A program made the position numbers and the translations under genes. Positions 39,892 through 48,984 of a DNA stretch of 64,000 nucleotides are shown here, in pieces (position 1 is the stretch's first letter; every line of letters begins with the position of its first letter). The stretch spans positions 1 to 64,000 of the forward strand of contig NZ_JANLNW010000044.1 in NCBI RefSeq assembly GCF_025465945.1, in the 5' to 3' direction. Below the pieces are notes generated by a model. The model saw only the letters and a program-made list of their open reading frames with translations, did not search any database and was not told the origin of the DNA. The stretch comes from Pseudomonas sp. 6D_7.1_Bac1. Its GTDB lineage: Bacteria > Pseudomonadota > Gammaproteobacteria > Pseudomonadales > Pseudomonadaceae.

Positions 39892-40512
39892 ATGTGTGGA
39901 CGTTTTGCCCTGTTTCGTTGGAACCCCGCGTTCGCGGCCTTGCCCGGCTTCCCGGCCGATCAGCAGGCGCAGTGGAATATTTCGCCCAATGATTCGGTGT
40001 TGATCCTGCGCGCCGAGGCGGGCCAGCGCACGCTTGCCCGTGCGCGTTGGGGCTTGACGCCGCCGTGGCTGACCGATCTGTCGAAGACCCCGGCCCATGC
40101 CCGGGCAGAGACCGTCGCCGAGCAGCCGATGTTTCGTGAGGCGTTCCGTCTGCGCCGCTGCCTGTTACCGGCCAACGGGTTCTACGAATGGCGCGGTACC
40201 ACCCGCAAACGCCCCTACTGGTTGACGCCAGGCGAGGGTTCGGCACTGTTTTTTGCGGCGATCTGGGAAGCGTACCCGGTGCAGGAACAGGTGTGGCTGA
40301 GCACGGCGGTGGTGACTCAGGCGGCCTCGAATCAGCGTCGTCCGTTGATTCTCGATGCCGCAGCTCAGGACGCCTGGCTCAACCCCGAAACCCCGCTGCA
40401 TACCTTGCAGGCGTTGCTCGCCCGCGAACCGGCCGCCTTGCGCGAGCGGGTGCTGGCGAACCTGGTGAATGATCCGAAACTCAATGCGCCGGAATGCCTG
40501 ACCCCGGGTTGA
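39892..40512 (+). CDS. SOS response-associated peptidase (SRAP/YedK/HMCES family)
   Basis: SRAP proteins cross-link to abasic sites in single-stranded DNA through Cys2 and protect the lesion. The 206-aa protein begins MCGRFAL, keeping the catalytic Cys2, and has the conserved Glu99 in NGFYEW. The Asn of the usual NAR-ET motif is His69 here (AHARAETV), and the usual His of the HDRRP motif is Asn147 (ASNQRRPLIL), so the two residues are exchanged. Function is expected to be kept but should be tested. It lies 36 bases after the DUF2007 gene. Confidence 0.9.
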   Translation: MCGRFALFRWNPAFAALPGFPADQQAQWNISPNDSVLILRAEAGQRTLARARWGLTPPWLTDLSKTPAHARAETVAEQPMFREAFRLRRCLLPANGFYEWRGTTRKRPYWLTPGEGSALFFAAIWEAYPVQEQVWLSTAVVTQAASNQRRPLILDAAAQDAWLNPETPLHTLQALLAREPAALRERVLANLVNDPKLNAPECLTPG

Positions 40513-40534
40513 TTCGGCGCCTGTGCTGACGCTA

Positions 40535-40596
40535 TCGCGAGCAGGCTCGCTCCCACATTGGAACTCGGTCAACTGTGGGAGCGGGCTTGCTCGCGA
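40535..40596. repeat. REP doublet, family A
   Basis: Inverted copies at 40535-40557 and 40574-40596 lie between the convergent SRAP and chemoreceptor genes. The second copy has C-to-G and G-to-T changes in the arms. Confidence 0.88.
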
Positions 40597-40607
40597 GGGC
40601 CTTGGGA

Positions 40608-42749
40608 TCAGACCTTGAACTGATTGATCAACCGCCGCTGCTGCTCGGCCAGTTTGGTCAAATCGGCACTGGCCGCGCTCGACTCATCCGCGCCGCCCGC
40701 CACTTCATTGGCCACCTGGCCGATATTGATCACGTTGCGGTTGATGTCATCGGCTACCGCACTTTGCTCTTCGGCGGCGCTGGCGATCTGGGTGTTCATG
40801 TCGTTGATCACCGATACTGCCTGAGTGATGGTCTCCAGCGCCTGCGCCGCCTTGGCCGCGTGCTGCACGCTTTCGTCGGTTTTGGTCTGGCTGTCTTCCA
40901 TCACCCGCACCACATCACGCGTGCCTTGCTGCAACTGCTGAATCATCGTCTGGATTTCTTCAGTCGCTTGCTGGGTTTTCTGCGCCAGGTTGCGTACTTC
41001 ATCGGCCACCACCGCAAAGCCGCGACCTTGCTCACCGGCCCGTGCGGCCTCAATGGCGGCGTTCAAGGCCAGCAAGTTGGTCTGCTCGGCAATCCCGCGA
41101 ATAGCGATCAGGATCGCATTGATGTTTTCGCTGTCCTTGGCCAGGGTTTGCACCACGCCGACCGCTTTGCCGATTTCCACCGCGAGGACGCCAATCGAGG
41201 TCGAGGTGTCGCGCACGATCTGCATGCCTTGGGCGGCGGCCTGATCGGCATGGCTGGCGGCTTGTGCCGCCTGGGTCGCATTGCGGGCCACGTCCTGGGC
41301 GGTGGCGGTCATTTCCTGCACCGCCGTGGCAACCTGATCGATCTCGGCCATTTGCTTGTGCACGCCGAGGTTGGTGCGAATCGCGATGTCGGCGGTGTGT
41401 TCGGACGAATCGCTGACGCTCTGCACCGACGTCACCACCTGGGTGATCATCGCCTGCAACTTGGCGAGGAAGGTATTGAAACCCTTGGCGATCGAGCCGA
41501 GTTCGTCGGCGCGGTCGCTGGTCAGGCGGCGCGTCAGGTCACCTTCGCCCTGGGCGATGTCATCAAGCATCGCGACCATCTGCTTCAGCGGCCGGGCGAT
41601 GCCGTGGCCCACCAGCCAGATCACCAGCAGACCCAGGCCGGCAATCACCAGACCGACCATGGCCATGCCAAAGGTGTCAGCTTTGCGCTGGGTGTTCAGA
41701 TCGCCCTGGAGTTGGTGCAAATCGGCCATGACCGCGTTCAGCGGCAATTGCAGCAGCAGCGTCCAGCGCGCATCGGTCTGACCGATGCCAAATGGCAGGT
41801 ACAACTCGATCCTGCCATTGGCCTTGTCGACGTTATAGGTCACTTCACCACGATTGAGTTTGCCCAGGTGGGCAACCTGGGTGGCATCAAGGATGTCGCT
41901 GACCTTTTCACCGAATTTGCTCGGGTCCTTGGTGTACGCCACCAAACGCTGGTTGCCGCCGATCAGGGCCATTTCACCGGCACCGTTGTAAAGCTTCTGG
42001 TTCGCGGCCAGGAGCATTTCCTGAATGAAGTTCACCGACAAGTCAGCGCCGACGATGCCCTGGAAGGTGCCGTTGAGCATGATCGGTTCAATAAAGGAGG
42101 CGAGCATGACGATCTTGTCGCCGACCTTGTAAGGCGCCGGGTCGATCACGCAGGATTTTTTGCTTTCCTGGGAGCACAGGTAGTACTCACTGGCGCGCAC
42201 GCCGGTGGACAGCTGCGTGCGGTCGTTGACGTCCGCCAACTTGTCGATACCCAGGCTGCCGTCGTCGTTGCGAAACCACCACGGCAGGAAGCGCCCGGTG
42301 GTGGCATCGATGCCGACGGTCTTGCTGCCGACGTACGCCGCGTCATTGTGATCCAGTGCGTTCGGCTCCCAGCCGATGTAGGTGCCGAGAATCTTCGGAT
42401 TCTTCGCGACGTTTTCCTTGATCAGGCTGATCAACTGCTCACGACTGAGGGTCAGTGATGGTTTGCCGTCGGCATCTTGAGCGCCAATCAAGGCATTGAC
42501 CCGAACCAGTCCGCCGGCGATCAGCAGGGGCGCTTCGAGTTCGCGCTGGATCTGGCTGACCTGGGTTTGTGCCAGTGCGCGCAGACGTTGCTCGATGACT
42601 TGCTCAAATTGCGCCTGGGTCCGCTCCTGGACCATTTCCTGGGTGCGCGCGCCGGAAAACAGTGCATACAGCACCAGCGCAGCCACCACACTGAGCACGA
42701 TAGCGCCGGCGAGCGCGGCGACGGAAAACTGGATCGACTTGAATTTCAT
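40608..42749 (-). CDS. methyl-accepting chemotaxis protein with dCache-type sensor
   Basis: The 713-aa receptor has a first transmembrane helix (about residues 8-32) and a periplasmic region of about 340 residues with the double-Cache pattern. A second transmembrane helix ([18 protein letters not shown]) and a HAMP domain follow. The cytoplasmic hairpin tip contains [22 protein letters not shown]. Cys192 and Cys200 may form a disulfide in the sensor. The ligand is unknown. The start at 42749 has CGGAG upstream and puts the first helix at the N-terminus. In P. aeruginosa the receptor at this place is PA4633. Confidence 0.93.
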   Translation of the reverse strand: MKFKSIQFSVAALAGAIVLSVVAALVLYALFSGARTQEMVQERTQAQFEQVIEQRLRALAQTQVSQIQRELEAPLLIAGGLVRVNALIGAQDADGKPSLTLSREQLISLIKENVAKNPKILGTYIGWEPNALDHNDAAYVGSKTVGIDATTGRFLPWWFRNDDGSLGIDKLADVNDRTQLSTGVRASEYYLCSQESKKSCVIDPAPYKVGDKIVMLASFIEPIMLNGTFQGIVGADLSVNFIQEMLLAANQKLYNGAGEMALIGGNQRLVAYTKDPSKFGEKVSDILDATQVAHLGKLNRGEVTYNVDKANGRIELYLPFGIGQTDARWTLLLQLPLNAVMADLHQLQGDLNTQRKADTFGMAMVGLVIAGLGLLVIWLVGHGIARPLKQMVAMLDDIAQGEGDLTRRLTSDRADELGSIAKGFNTFLAKLQAMITQVVTSVQSVSDSSEHTADIAIRTNLGVHKQMAEIDQVATAVQEMTATAQDVARNATQAAQAASHADQAAAQGMQIVRDTSTSIGVLAVEIGKAVGVVQTLAKDSENINAILIAIRGIAEQTNLLALNAAIEAARAGEQGRGFAVVADEVRNLAQKTQQATEEIQTMIQQLQQGTRDVVRVMEDSQTKTDESVQHAAKAAQALETITQAVSVINDMNTQIASAAEEQSAVADDINRNVINIGQVANEVAGGADESSAASADLTKLAEQQRRLINQFKV

Positions 42750-42981
42750 AAAGGCTCCGGACGCAGGATGACGTCTGCCGAGCTGTATCGGCGCACGCGT
42801 AGCGGTCCATGAGTGGATTTTTTGCACATGACTGTTTTTGATCGGTGCAGGTCGCATAGAGACCGGTGTCGGGCCTTCAGCAGCCGAATTGCGTCGCTAC
42901 AGGCAGCGATTCCGAAAGTCATGCCGCTTTACCAGCAGGCCAGGAAGTCCTGATAGTCATGCAGTGAGGCCGCTGACGCTA

Positions 42982-43072
42982 TCGCGAGCAGGCTCGCTCC
43001 CACATTTGATCTTCAGTGGATACAAAGTCCGCGAACGATGGAGATCCAGTGTGGGAGCGAGCCTGCTCGCGA
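42982..43072. repeat. REP doublet, family A
   Basis: Inverted copies at 42982-43004 and 43050-43072 lie between the chemoreceptor and exporter genes. The rest of the 356-base gap shows no gene; it should contain the chemoreceptor promoter. Confidence 0.9.
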
Positions 43073-43105
43073 TGAACGATGACGCAGTCCTTCTGACCTA
43101 CTGCG

Positions 43106-43690
43106 TTAAACCCACCCGCTGCTCTGCATCGCCTTGTACACCGCCACGATGGCGAGGATGAAGAACGCCGACGCCGCCAGGCGACGGATCAGGGTCAGGG
43201 GGAGTTTGTCTGCCGCAAAGTTACCGGCCAGTACCACGGGCACGTTGGCAATCAGCATGCCGAGCGTGGTGCCGATGATCACCAGCCACAGCTCCGGGTA
43301 CTGAGCGGCAAGCATCACGGTGGCGATCTGGGTCTTGTCACCGATTTCCGCGAGGAAGAACGCGATCAGCGTGGTCAGGAACGGCCCGAATTTGCGGGCG
43401 GTGCTGGCTTCGTCGTCATCCATCTTGTCCGGCACCAGGGTCCACAGTGCCGTCGCGGTAAAGCTCGCGGCGAGGATCCAGTGCAATGTCGCATCCGAGA
43501 AAAAACTCCCGAACCAGGCACCGACAGCACCTGCCGCGGCGTGGTTGGCCAGGGTGGCGGCGACGATACCGGCGATGATCGGCCAGGGTTTGCGAAAGCG
43601 TGCGGCGAGAATGAGGGCGAGCAGTTGCGTCTTGTCGCCGATTTCGGCCAAGGCAACGACGGCGGTAGGAACGAGTAGAGAATCCAGCAT
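43106..43690 (-). CDS. TMEM165/GDT1-family Mn(2+) exporter
   Basis: The 194-aa inner-membrane protein (UPF0016) has two repeats, each with the signature EIGDKT (LAEIGDKTQLLAL and LAEIGDKTQIATV), and six predicted helices. Family members move Mn2+ or Ca2+ across membranes. The yybP-ykoY manganese riboswitch in the leader strongly supports a manganese efflux role. The start at 43690 is chosen because the repeat begins six residues later and the upstream frame covers the riboswitch. Confidence 0.9.
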   Translation of the reverse strand: MLDSLLVPTAVVALAEIGDKTQLLALILAARFRKPWPIIAGIVAATLANHAAAGAVGAWFGSFFSDATLHWILAASFTATALWTLVPDKMDDDEASTARKFGPFLTTLIAFFLAEIGDKTQIATVMLAAQYPELWLVIIGTTLGMLIANVPVVLAGNFAADKLPLTLIRRLAASAFFILAIVAVYKAMQSSGWV

Positions 43691-43895
43691 CAGGGTTTTC
43701 CTAAGGGGCGGGTCGACACGGCTATGACACGTACAGCCTTCCCGCCCCGGGTAAGGTGTTCGTGTCATAGGTCTTGTCAAACCCTGCGATCCGACTGTGC
43801 GGACGCTTGGGTCGCATACGCCATGGTCTGAGGACCAAGTATGTTGACGTATGCCGGACGAGCATGGTGCTCGTGGGAGACTACTCCCCTAGGAC
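43691..43895 (-). promoter_or_regulatory. yybP-ykoY manganese riboswitch and expression platform
   Basis: The minus-strand leader carries the hallmark segments in order: CCTAGGGGAGTAG (about 43883-43894), GTCAACATACTTGG in the middle, and GACAAGACC near the end. P1 can form from GTCCTAGG (43888-43895) and CCTATGAC (43764-43771) with one mismatch, so the aptamer spans about 43764-43895. The platform runs to the start codon. An 8-base aptamer segment (43779-43786) is exactly complementary to the bases just before the ATG (43691-43698). Together with the exporter downstream this supports Mn-dependent control. Confidence 0.85.
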
Positions 43896-43941
43896 GGAGC
43901 GGATTCTGCCTAGGCAGAACCCATTCGGCAAGTGCTAATTT

Positions 43942-44940
43942 CTAGCCGCGCTTGGCCCGGTAGATTCGAAAACCCTGACCCTCGGCCTTGATCGCACACA
44001 CACCCAGATGCTCCTCGATCAGTGGTTGATACTTCAGGAAGCTGTTGGCCACCAAGCGAAGTTCGCCGCCGTTTTTCAGGTGTTTGGCGGCTTTTCGCAG
44101 CAAATTCTCGGTAGCGTGATAATCGGTGTGGACCCCGACATGAAACGGTGGATTGCTCAGGATCGCGCTCAAACCCATCGGTGCCGCGTCAATACCATCA
44201 CCGGTCAGTACTTCGGCTTCCAGACCGTTGGCGGCCAATGTCAGGCGGCTGCTGGCCGCGGCGAAAGCATCAACGTCGAGCAGGGTTACGGTGTTGTGTG
44301 GATAACGCCGTTTCACCGCCGCGCCCAACACGCCGGCGCCACAACCGAAGTCCAGCAGGTGACCGCTCGGCAGTTTGTCCAGGTGTTCGAGCAGCAGGGC
44401 GCTGCCGCGATCCAGCCGACCGTGGCTGAATACGCCCGGCAGGCTGATGACTTTCAGCGGACCTTCAGCCAATGGCAGCTCGTATTCCTGCGCCAGGCTT
44501 TCCAGGGATTTGGCCTCGGGTGCATTGGCCACAGTCACCTGCCAGAGCTGGCAGTGCCGTGCGCTGTCGAGTTTGCGCGGTTTGCCGAAGGGGTTCAGTT
44601 GTTTGGCCGCGCCTTCGATGCCGCTGCGTTTTTCACCCACCAGGTACAGCTCGCGACCGGCCAGGCGCGAGGCGAGGGCGTTGAGGATGTAGTCGGTGAG
44701 GTCCTTGGATTTGGGCAGGAACACCACGGCTGTTTCAAATTCACGGCTCGGCGCATTCACGCCAAAGTGGCTGCGCTCGGCAAAGCGTGCGTCCAGCGCC
44801 GCTTGGTCGCCTGCATGCCAGCACCAGCCGTGGGCGTTGGGCAACTTGCCCAGCAGGTCATCGGCGGGCAAGCCGGCCAGCAACAGCTCGCCTTGGAACA
44901 ATTCAACCTGACGAAGCAGTACTTCACTGCGCGGATCCAT
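43942..44940 (-). CDS. rsmC: 16S rRNA (guanine(1207)-N(2))-methyltransferase
   Basis: The 332-aa protein has an N-terminal degenerate methyltransferase half and a C-terminal active half with [14 protein letters not shown] (SAM site) and the catalytic LSNPPFH motif. It ends RIYRAKRG. RsmC methylates G1207 of 16S rRNA in the 30S subunit. It lies 47 bases upstream of the riboswitch region, downstream of hprA; RlmG is the alternative family call. Confidence 0.87.
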   Translation of the reverse strand: MDPRSEVLLRQVELFQGELLLAGLPADDLLGKLPNAHGWCWHAGDQAALDARFAERSHFGVNAPSREFETAVVFLPKSKDLTDYILNALASRLAGRELYLVGEKRSGIEGAAKQLNPFGKPRKLDSARHCQLWQVTVANAPEAKSLESLAQEYELPLAEGPLKVISLPGVFSHGRLDRGSALLLEHLDKLPSGHLLDFGCGAGVLGAAVKRRYPHNTVTLLDVDAFAAASSRLTLAANGLEAEVLTGDGIDAAPMGLSAILSNPPFHVGVHTDYHATENLLRKAAKHLKNGGELRLVANSFLKYQPLIEEHLGVCAIKAEGQGFRIYRAKRG

Positions 44941-44973
44941 ACTCTGCTCCTTGAAAAAAAGTGCGGCAGTTTA

Positions 44974-45939
44974 TCAACTGACGACCCGCAGCGCTGTACC
45001 GCTGAAAAAGCCTTGGGCGTTTTCGGTCAATTGGCCGACGATCCGTTGCCGCGCCTCGCGGCTGCCCCAGGCGTTGTGCGGGGTGACGATCAAGCGCGGG
45101 ATGTCGGCGGCCAACAATGGATTGCCGGTGGTGGGTGGCTCGACACTCAGGACGTCAGTCGCCGCGCCGCCCAGATGACCACTGCGCAAGGCATTGGCCA
45201 AGGCTTGTTCGTCGATCAGACCACCGCGAGCGGTATTGACCACAAACGCACCGGGTTTGAGCAGCGCCAATTCACGGGCACCGATGAAGTTGCGGGTATG
45301 TTCGTTGAGCGGGCAGTGCAGGGTCAGCGCGTCGATTTGCGGCAACAGTTCATCCAGCGGCAAGCGGTCGGCGCGGGTCGGGCGCCCCGGCAGTTGGCCG
45401 AGCAATACGCGCATGCCAAAGGCTTCGGCCAATCGCGCTACGGCGCCGCCCAGTTCACCATGGCCAAGCAAGCCGAGGGTTTTGCCTTCGAGTTCGACGA
45501 TCGGGAAATCCAGCAGGCAGAACTGCTTGGCCTGCTGCCAGCGACCTTCACCGACGGCTTTCTGGTAGTCGCTCAGGCGGGTGGCGAGGTTGAGCAGCAG
45601 CATGATCGTGTGCTGCGCCACCGATGGCGTGCCGTAACCCTGGCAGTTGCTCACGGTAATGCCTTGGGCGCGGGCGGCGGCGAGGTCAACGTTGTTGGTG
45701 CCTGTGGCGGCGATCAGGATCAGCTTCAGCTCCGGGCAGGCTTTGAGCGTTTCGGCGTTCAGCAGGACTTTGTTGCTGATCGCTACGCTGGCGCCTTGCA
45801 GTCGTTCGATGATGTTTTCAGGCGTGGTCAGTGAGCGCAGTTGCAAGTCATCGAAGCACTGCTGCAATCCACTGAGGTCAAGGTCGCCGAGGTCCAGGGA
45901 ACTGTGGTCGAGGAATACGGCGCGGCGATTGTTCGTCAT
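44974..45939 (-). CDS. hprA: D-2-hydroxyacid dehydrogenase (hydroxypyruvate/glycerate type)
   Basis: The 321-aa enzyme has the NAD-binding motif LGLLGHGELGGAVARLA, the catalytic Arg in VNTARGGLID, and the His of TPHNAWGSREAR. It reduces hydroxypyruvate or glyoxylate, or runs in reverse with D-glycerate. The start at 45939 gives the family N-terminus after ACCTTTTG-type spacing; the frame runs upstream into the REP doublet. The hprA name rests on order and length. Confidence 0.85.
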   Translation of the reverse strand: MTNNRRAVFLDHSSLDLGDLDLSGLQQCFDDLQLRSLTTPENIIERLQGASVAISNKVLLNAETLKACPELKLILIAATGTNNVDLAAARAQGITVSNCQGYGTPSVAQHTIMLLLNLATRLSDYQKAVGEGRWQQAKQFCLLDFPIVELEGKTLGLLGHGELGGAVARLAEAFGMRVLLGQLPGRPTRADRLPLDELLPQIDALTLHCPLNEHTRNFIGARELALLKPGAFVVNTARGGLIDEQALANALRSGHLGGAATDVLSVEPPTTGNPLLAADIPRLIVTPHNAWGSREARQRIVGQLTENAQGFFSGTALRVVS

Positions 45940-45998
45940 TAACTGTACCTTTTGCGCGTGAGTCTGAAGGCGTAATCTGCCGAGCCTACCAGATGAAT

Positions 45999-46132
45999 TG
46001 TGGCGAGGGAGCTTGCTCCCGCTCGAGTGCGCAGCAGTCGCAAAGCCGCCAACTCGGTACACCTGACGAAACGCGGTTGCAGGGTTCAGGGCTGCTGCGC
46101 AACCCAGCGGGAGCAAGCTCCCTCGCCACGGG
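45999..46132. repeat. REP doublet, family B
   Basis: Inverted copies of GTGGCGAGGGAGCTTGCTCCC stand at about 45999-46041 and 46090-46132, each with an extra arm carrying GCGCAGCAG. They lie between the divergent hprA and LysE genes, so they must sit among promoters here, unlike most doublets in this window. Confidence 0.85.
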
Positions 46133-46188
46133 TATGATGTTTGACCAAGAAATCTTCAATTGATCGGCCTGGCCTAAAGGAGCCCCCC

Positions 46189-46818
46189 ATGTACTGGACA
46201 GAGTTTTTGACCGTCGCCCTGATTCACCTGCTTGCCGTGGCAAGCCCAGGCCCGGACTTTGCCGTGGTGGTGCGTGAGGCCGTGACTCACGGTCGTCGCG
46301 CCGGGACCTGGACGGCGCTGGGCGTCGGCTCTGCGATCTTCCTGCACGTGGGCTACTCGTTGCTCGGTATCGGTCTGATCGTGTCGCAGTCGATCGTGCT
46401 GTTCAACGCGCTGAAGTGGCTGGCGGCCGCCTACCTGCTGTACATCGGCTTCAAGGCCCTGCGCGCGCAACCGGCCAAACCGGCCACCGAAGACCTGCAC
46501 AAGGAAGCCGGTGAGCGCACCGCCCGTGGCGCGTTCACCGCAGGGTTCGTGACCAACGGCCTGAACCCGAAAGCCACACTGTTCTTCCTGTCGCTGTTCA
46601 CCGTGGTCATCAACCCGCACACACCGCTGGCGATCCAGGCCGGTTACGGGATTTACCTGGCGGCGGCCACCGCGACCTGGTTCTGCCTGGTGGCGATGCT
46701 GTTCAGCCAGCAACGCGTACGCGCCGGTTTTGCTCGCATGGGCCACTGGTTCGACCGCTCGATGGGTGTGGTACTGATCGCCATCGGCGTGAAGCTGGCC
46801 TTTACCGAGATGCATTGA
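46189..46818 (+). CDS. LysE/RhtB-family amino-acid exporter
   Basis: The 209-aa inner-membrane protein has about six helices and the family pattern LAVASPGPDFAVVVREAVTHGRRAG near the N-terminus and NPKATLFFLSLF in the middle. It probably exports an amino acid such as threonine or homoserine; the substrate cannot be read from sequence. The start at 46189 has AAAGGAG seven bases upstream; an earlier in-frame ATG is less likely. Confidence 0.9.
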   Translation: MYWTEFLTVALIHLLAVASPGPDFAVVVREAVTHGRRAGTWTALGVGSAIFLHVGYSLLGIGLIVSQSIVLFNALKWLAAAYLLYIGFKALRAQPAKPATEDLHKEAGERTARGAFTAGFVTNGLNPKATLFFLSLFTVVINPHTPLAIQAGYGIYLAAATATWFCLVAMLFSQQRVRAGFARMGHWFDRSMGVVLIAIGVKLAFTEMH

Positions 46819-46963
46819 TAACACTGCCGTGAACAAGTGCTGGCGCAAGGCCGGCATTTGTACGGCTTTGCAAATCATCCCTTTGGCTGATTTAGCTGGC
46901 GCTCAGGCTGACTAGAGTGCATATCTTTCAGCCCAGACCGTGCAGTCAGATAAAGGGATGCTT

Positions 46964-48646
46964 ATGTTGCAGACTCGCGTTATTCCGCCAGCCAAAGGCG
47001 CTTATCAATACCCGCTGTTGATCAAGCGGTTGCTGATGTCCGGCAGCCGCTACGAGAAAACCCGCGAGATCGTCTACCGCGACCAGTTGCGCTACAGCTA
47101 TCCGACCCTCATCGAGCGTGTGGCGCGGTTGGCCAACGTGCTCACGGCCGCCGGGGTCAAGGCCGGGGATACCGTGGCAGTGATGGACTGGGACAGCCAT
47201 CGTTACCTGGAGTGCATGTTTGCCATCCCGATGATCGGAGCGGTGATCCATACCATCAACGTGCGCCTGTCACCCGAGCAGATCCTCTACACCATGAATC
47301 ACGCCGAGGACCGCTTCGTGCTGGTCAACAGCGAGTTCGTCGGGCTGTACCAGGCGATCGCCGGGCACCTGACGACGGTCGAGAAAACCCTGCTGCTCAC
47401 CGACCTGCCGGAAAAAACCGCCGACCTGCCCAACCTGGTGGGCGAGTACGAGCAACTGCTGGCCGCCGCGAGCCCGCAGTACAGCTTCGAAGATTTCGAC
47501 GAGAACTCGGTGGCGACCACCTTCTACACCACCGGCACCACCGGCAATCCCAAAGGCGTGTATTTCACCCACCGGCAACTGGTGCTGCACACCATGGGCG
47601 TGTCGACGATCATGGGCAGCATCGACAGCGTGCGCCTGCTGGGTACCAACGACGTGTACATGCCGATCACCCCGATGTTCCACGTGCATGCCTGGGGCTT
47701 GCCATACGTGGCAACCATGCTCGGGCTCAAGCAGGTTTACCCCGGCCGTTACGACCCCGAATACCTGGTGGAGTTGTGGCGCAAGGAGAAGGTCAGTTTC
47801 TCCCATTGCGTGCCGACCATCCTGCAAATGGTCCTCAACGCCAAGGCCGCGCAAGGCACGGATTTCGGCGGCTGGAAAATCGTTATCGGCGGTAGCGCCC
47901 TGAACCGCACGCTGTACGAAGCGGCCAAGGCCAAGGGCATTCAGTTGACCGCCGCCTATGGCATGTCGGAAACCGGGCCACTGGTGTCCTGCGCTCACCT
48001 TAACGATGAGCTGATGGCCGGCACCGAAGACGAACGCACCACCTACCGGATCAAGGCCGGCGTGCCCGGCCCCCTGGTGGAAGCGGCGATCATCGACGCT
48101 GACGGCCATTTTCTGCCGGCGGACGGCGAATCCCAGGGCGAATTGGTGCTGCGCGCACCGTGGCTCACCGAAGGCTATTTCAACGAACCGGAGAAGGGCG
48201 CCGAGCTCTGGGCCGGGGGCTGGCTGCACACCGGTGACGTGGCAACTCTGGACAGCATGGGGGTGATCGACATCCGTGACCGGATCAAGGACGTGATCAA
48301 GACCGGTGGCGAGTGGATTTCCTCCCTGGACCTCGAAGACCTGATCAGTCGCCATGCGGCGGTACGTGAAGTAGCAGTGGTCGGTATCCCGGATCCGCAG
48401 TGGGGCGAGCGCCCGTTTGCTTTGCTGGTGGTTCGTGAGGGCCACGTGATTGGGGCCAGGGAGCTCAAGGAACACCTCAAGCCTTTCGTCGAGCTGGGGC
48501 ACCTGAGCAAGTGGGCCATCCCGAGCCAGATTGCCCTTGTTACTGAAATTCCCAAGACCAGTGTCGGCAAGCTCGACAAGAAGCGCATCCGCGTCGACAT
48601 CACACAATGGCAAGCCAACAACAGCACCTTCCTGTCGACACTTTAA
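46964..48646 (+). CDS. medium/long-chain fatty acid-CoA ligase (AlkK-like)
   Basis: The 560-aa enzyme activates a fatty acid with ATP and CoA. It has the P-loop FYTTGTTGNPKGVYFTH, the AMP-binding YGMSETGP, and the C-terminal hinge DRIKDVIKTGGEWISS with the catalytic Lys in TSVGKLDKK. The start at 46964 follows AAAGGGA. It precedes the DUF1302/DUF1329 pair on the same strand, suggesting a shared role in handling a lipid or fatty acid. Confidence 0.9.
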   Translation: MLQTRVIPPAKGAYQYPLLIKRLLMSGSRYEKTREIVYRDQLRYSYPTLIERVARLANVLTAAGVKAGDTVAVMDWDSHRYLECMFAIPMIGAVIHTINVRLSPEQILYTMNHAEDRFVLVNSEFVGLYQAIAGHLTTVEKTLLLTDLPEKTADLPNLVGEYEQLLAAASPQYSFEDFDENSVATTFYTTGTTGNPKGVYFTHRQLVLHTMGVSTIMGSIDSVRLLGTNDVYMPITPMFHVHAWGLPYVATMLGLKQVYPGRYDPEYLVELWRKEKVSFSHCVPTILQMVLNAKAAQGTDFGGWKIVIGGSALNRTLYEAAKAKGIQLTAAYGMSETGPLVSCAHLNDELMAGTEDERTTYRIKAGVPGPLVEAAIIDADGHFLPADGESQGELVLRAPWLTEGYFNEPEKGAELWAGGWLHTGDVATLDSMGVIDIRDRIKDVIKTGGEWISSLDLEDLISRHAAVREVAVVGIPDPQWGERPFALLVVREGHVIGARELKEHLKPFVELGHLSKWAIPSQIALVTEIPKTSVGKLDKKRIRVDITQWQANNSTFLSTL

Positions 48647-48654
48647 GTGTCCTT

Positions 48655-48680
48655 TGCCGGGCCCGAAAGGGCCCGGCAAG
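48655..48680 (+). other. strong GAAA-loop hairpin after the acyl-CoA ligase gene
   Basis: TGCCGGGCCC and GGGCCCGGCA form a perfect ten-base stem closed by a GAAA tetraloop just after the stop codon. No T-run follows, so it could be a weak terminator or a 3' stabiliser. Confidence 0.6.
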
Positions 48681-48984
48681 CCCACCAAGCAAGCGCTTGG
48701 CTTGTTTATTCCGAATTTTCAGCCATCCTTGCCGGGCCGACATCTGTCGGACTGGCAACAGGACTGTTCCAGAATGGTCGGGGGCTGCAAATCACACTTT
48801 AGAGGGATCAAGCAGGACTACCTGCTGGATATAGTCCATTCAAGGATTTTTAAGAACGGGGCAAACGCACACCACGCGGCGATGCAACTTTGAATGATTT
48901 CGGGACGACATGGGCTCCCCGCCATTCAGAGCGTTTTTAGAAGTGCTCACTGCCATAACAATAAAAGCACATGGAGTAGCGTCG

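Noticed and set aside
40575-42458. A 627-codon open frame on the plus strand
   Set aside because: It is fully antisense to the chemoreceptor gene; the His/Gly/Leu-rich composition is a codon-complement artefact.
43904-43919. Palindrome TTCTGCCTAGGCAGAA after rsmC as a terminator
   Set aside because: No T-run follows it and it has no loop; it lies just upstream of the riboswitch and its role is unclear.
47270-48688. A 472-codon minus-strand frame
   Set aside because: It mirrors the acyl-CoA ligase gene and shows no recognisable domain.
48765-48782. TGGCAACAGGACTGTTC as a sigma-54 promoter before the DUF1302 gene
   Set aside because: The -12 GC dinucleotide is GT at the required spacing, so the match is incomplete.
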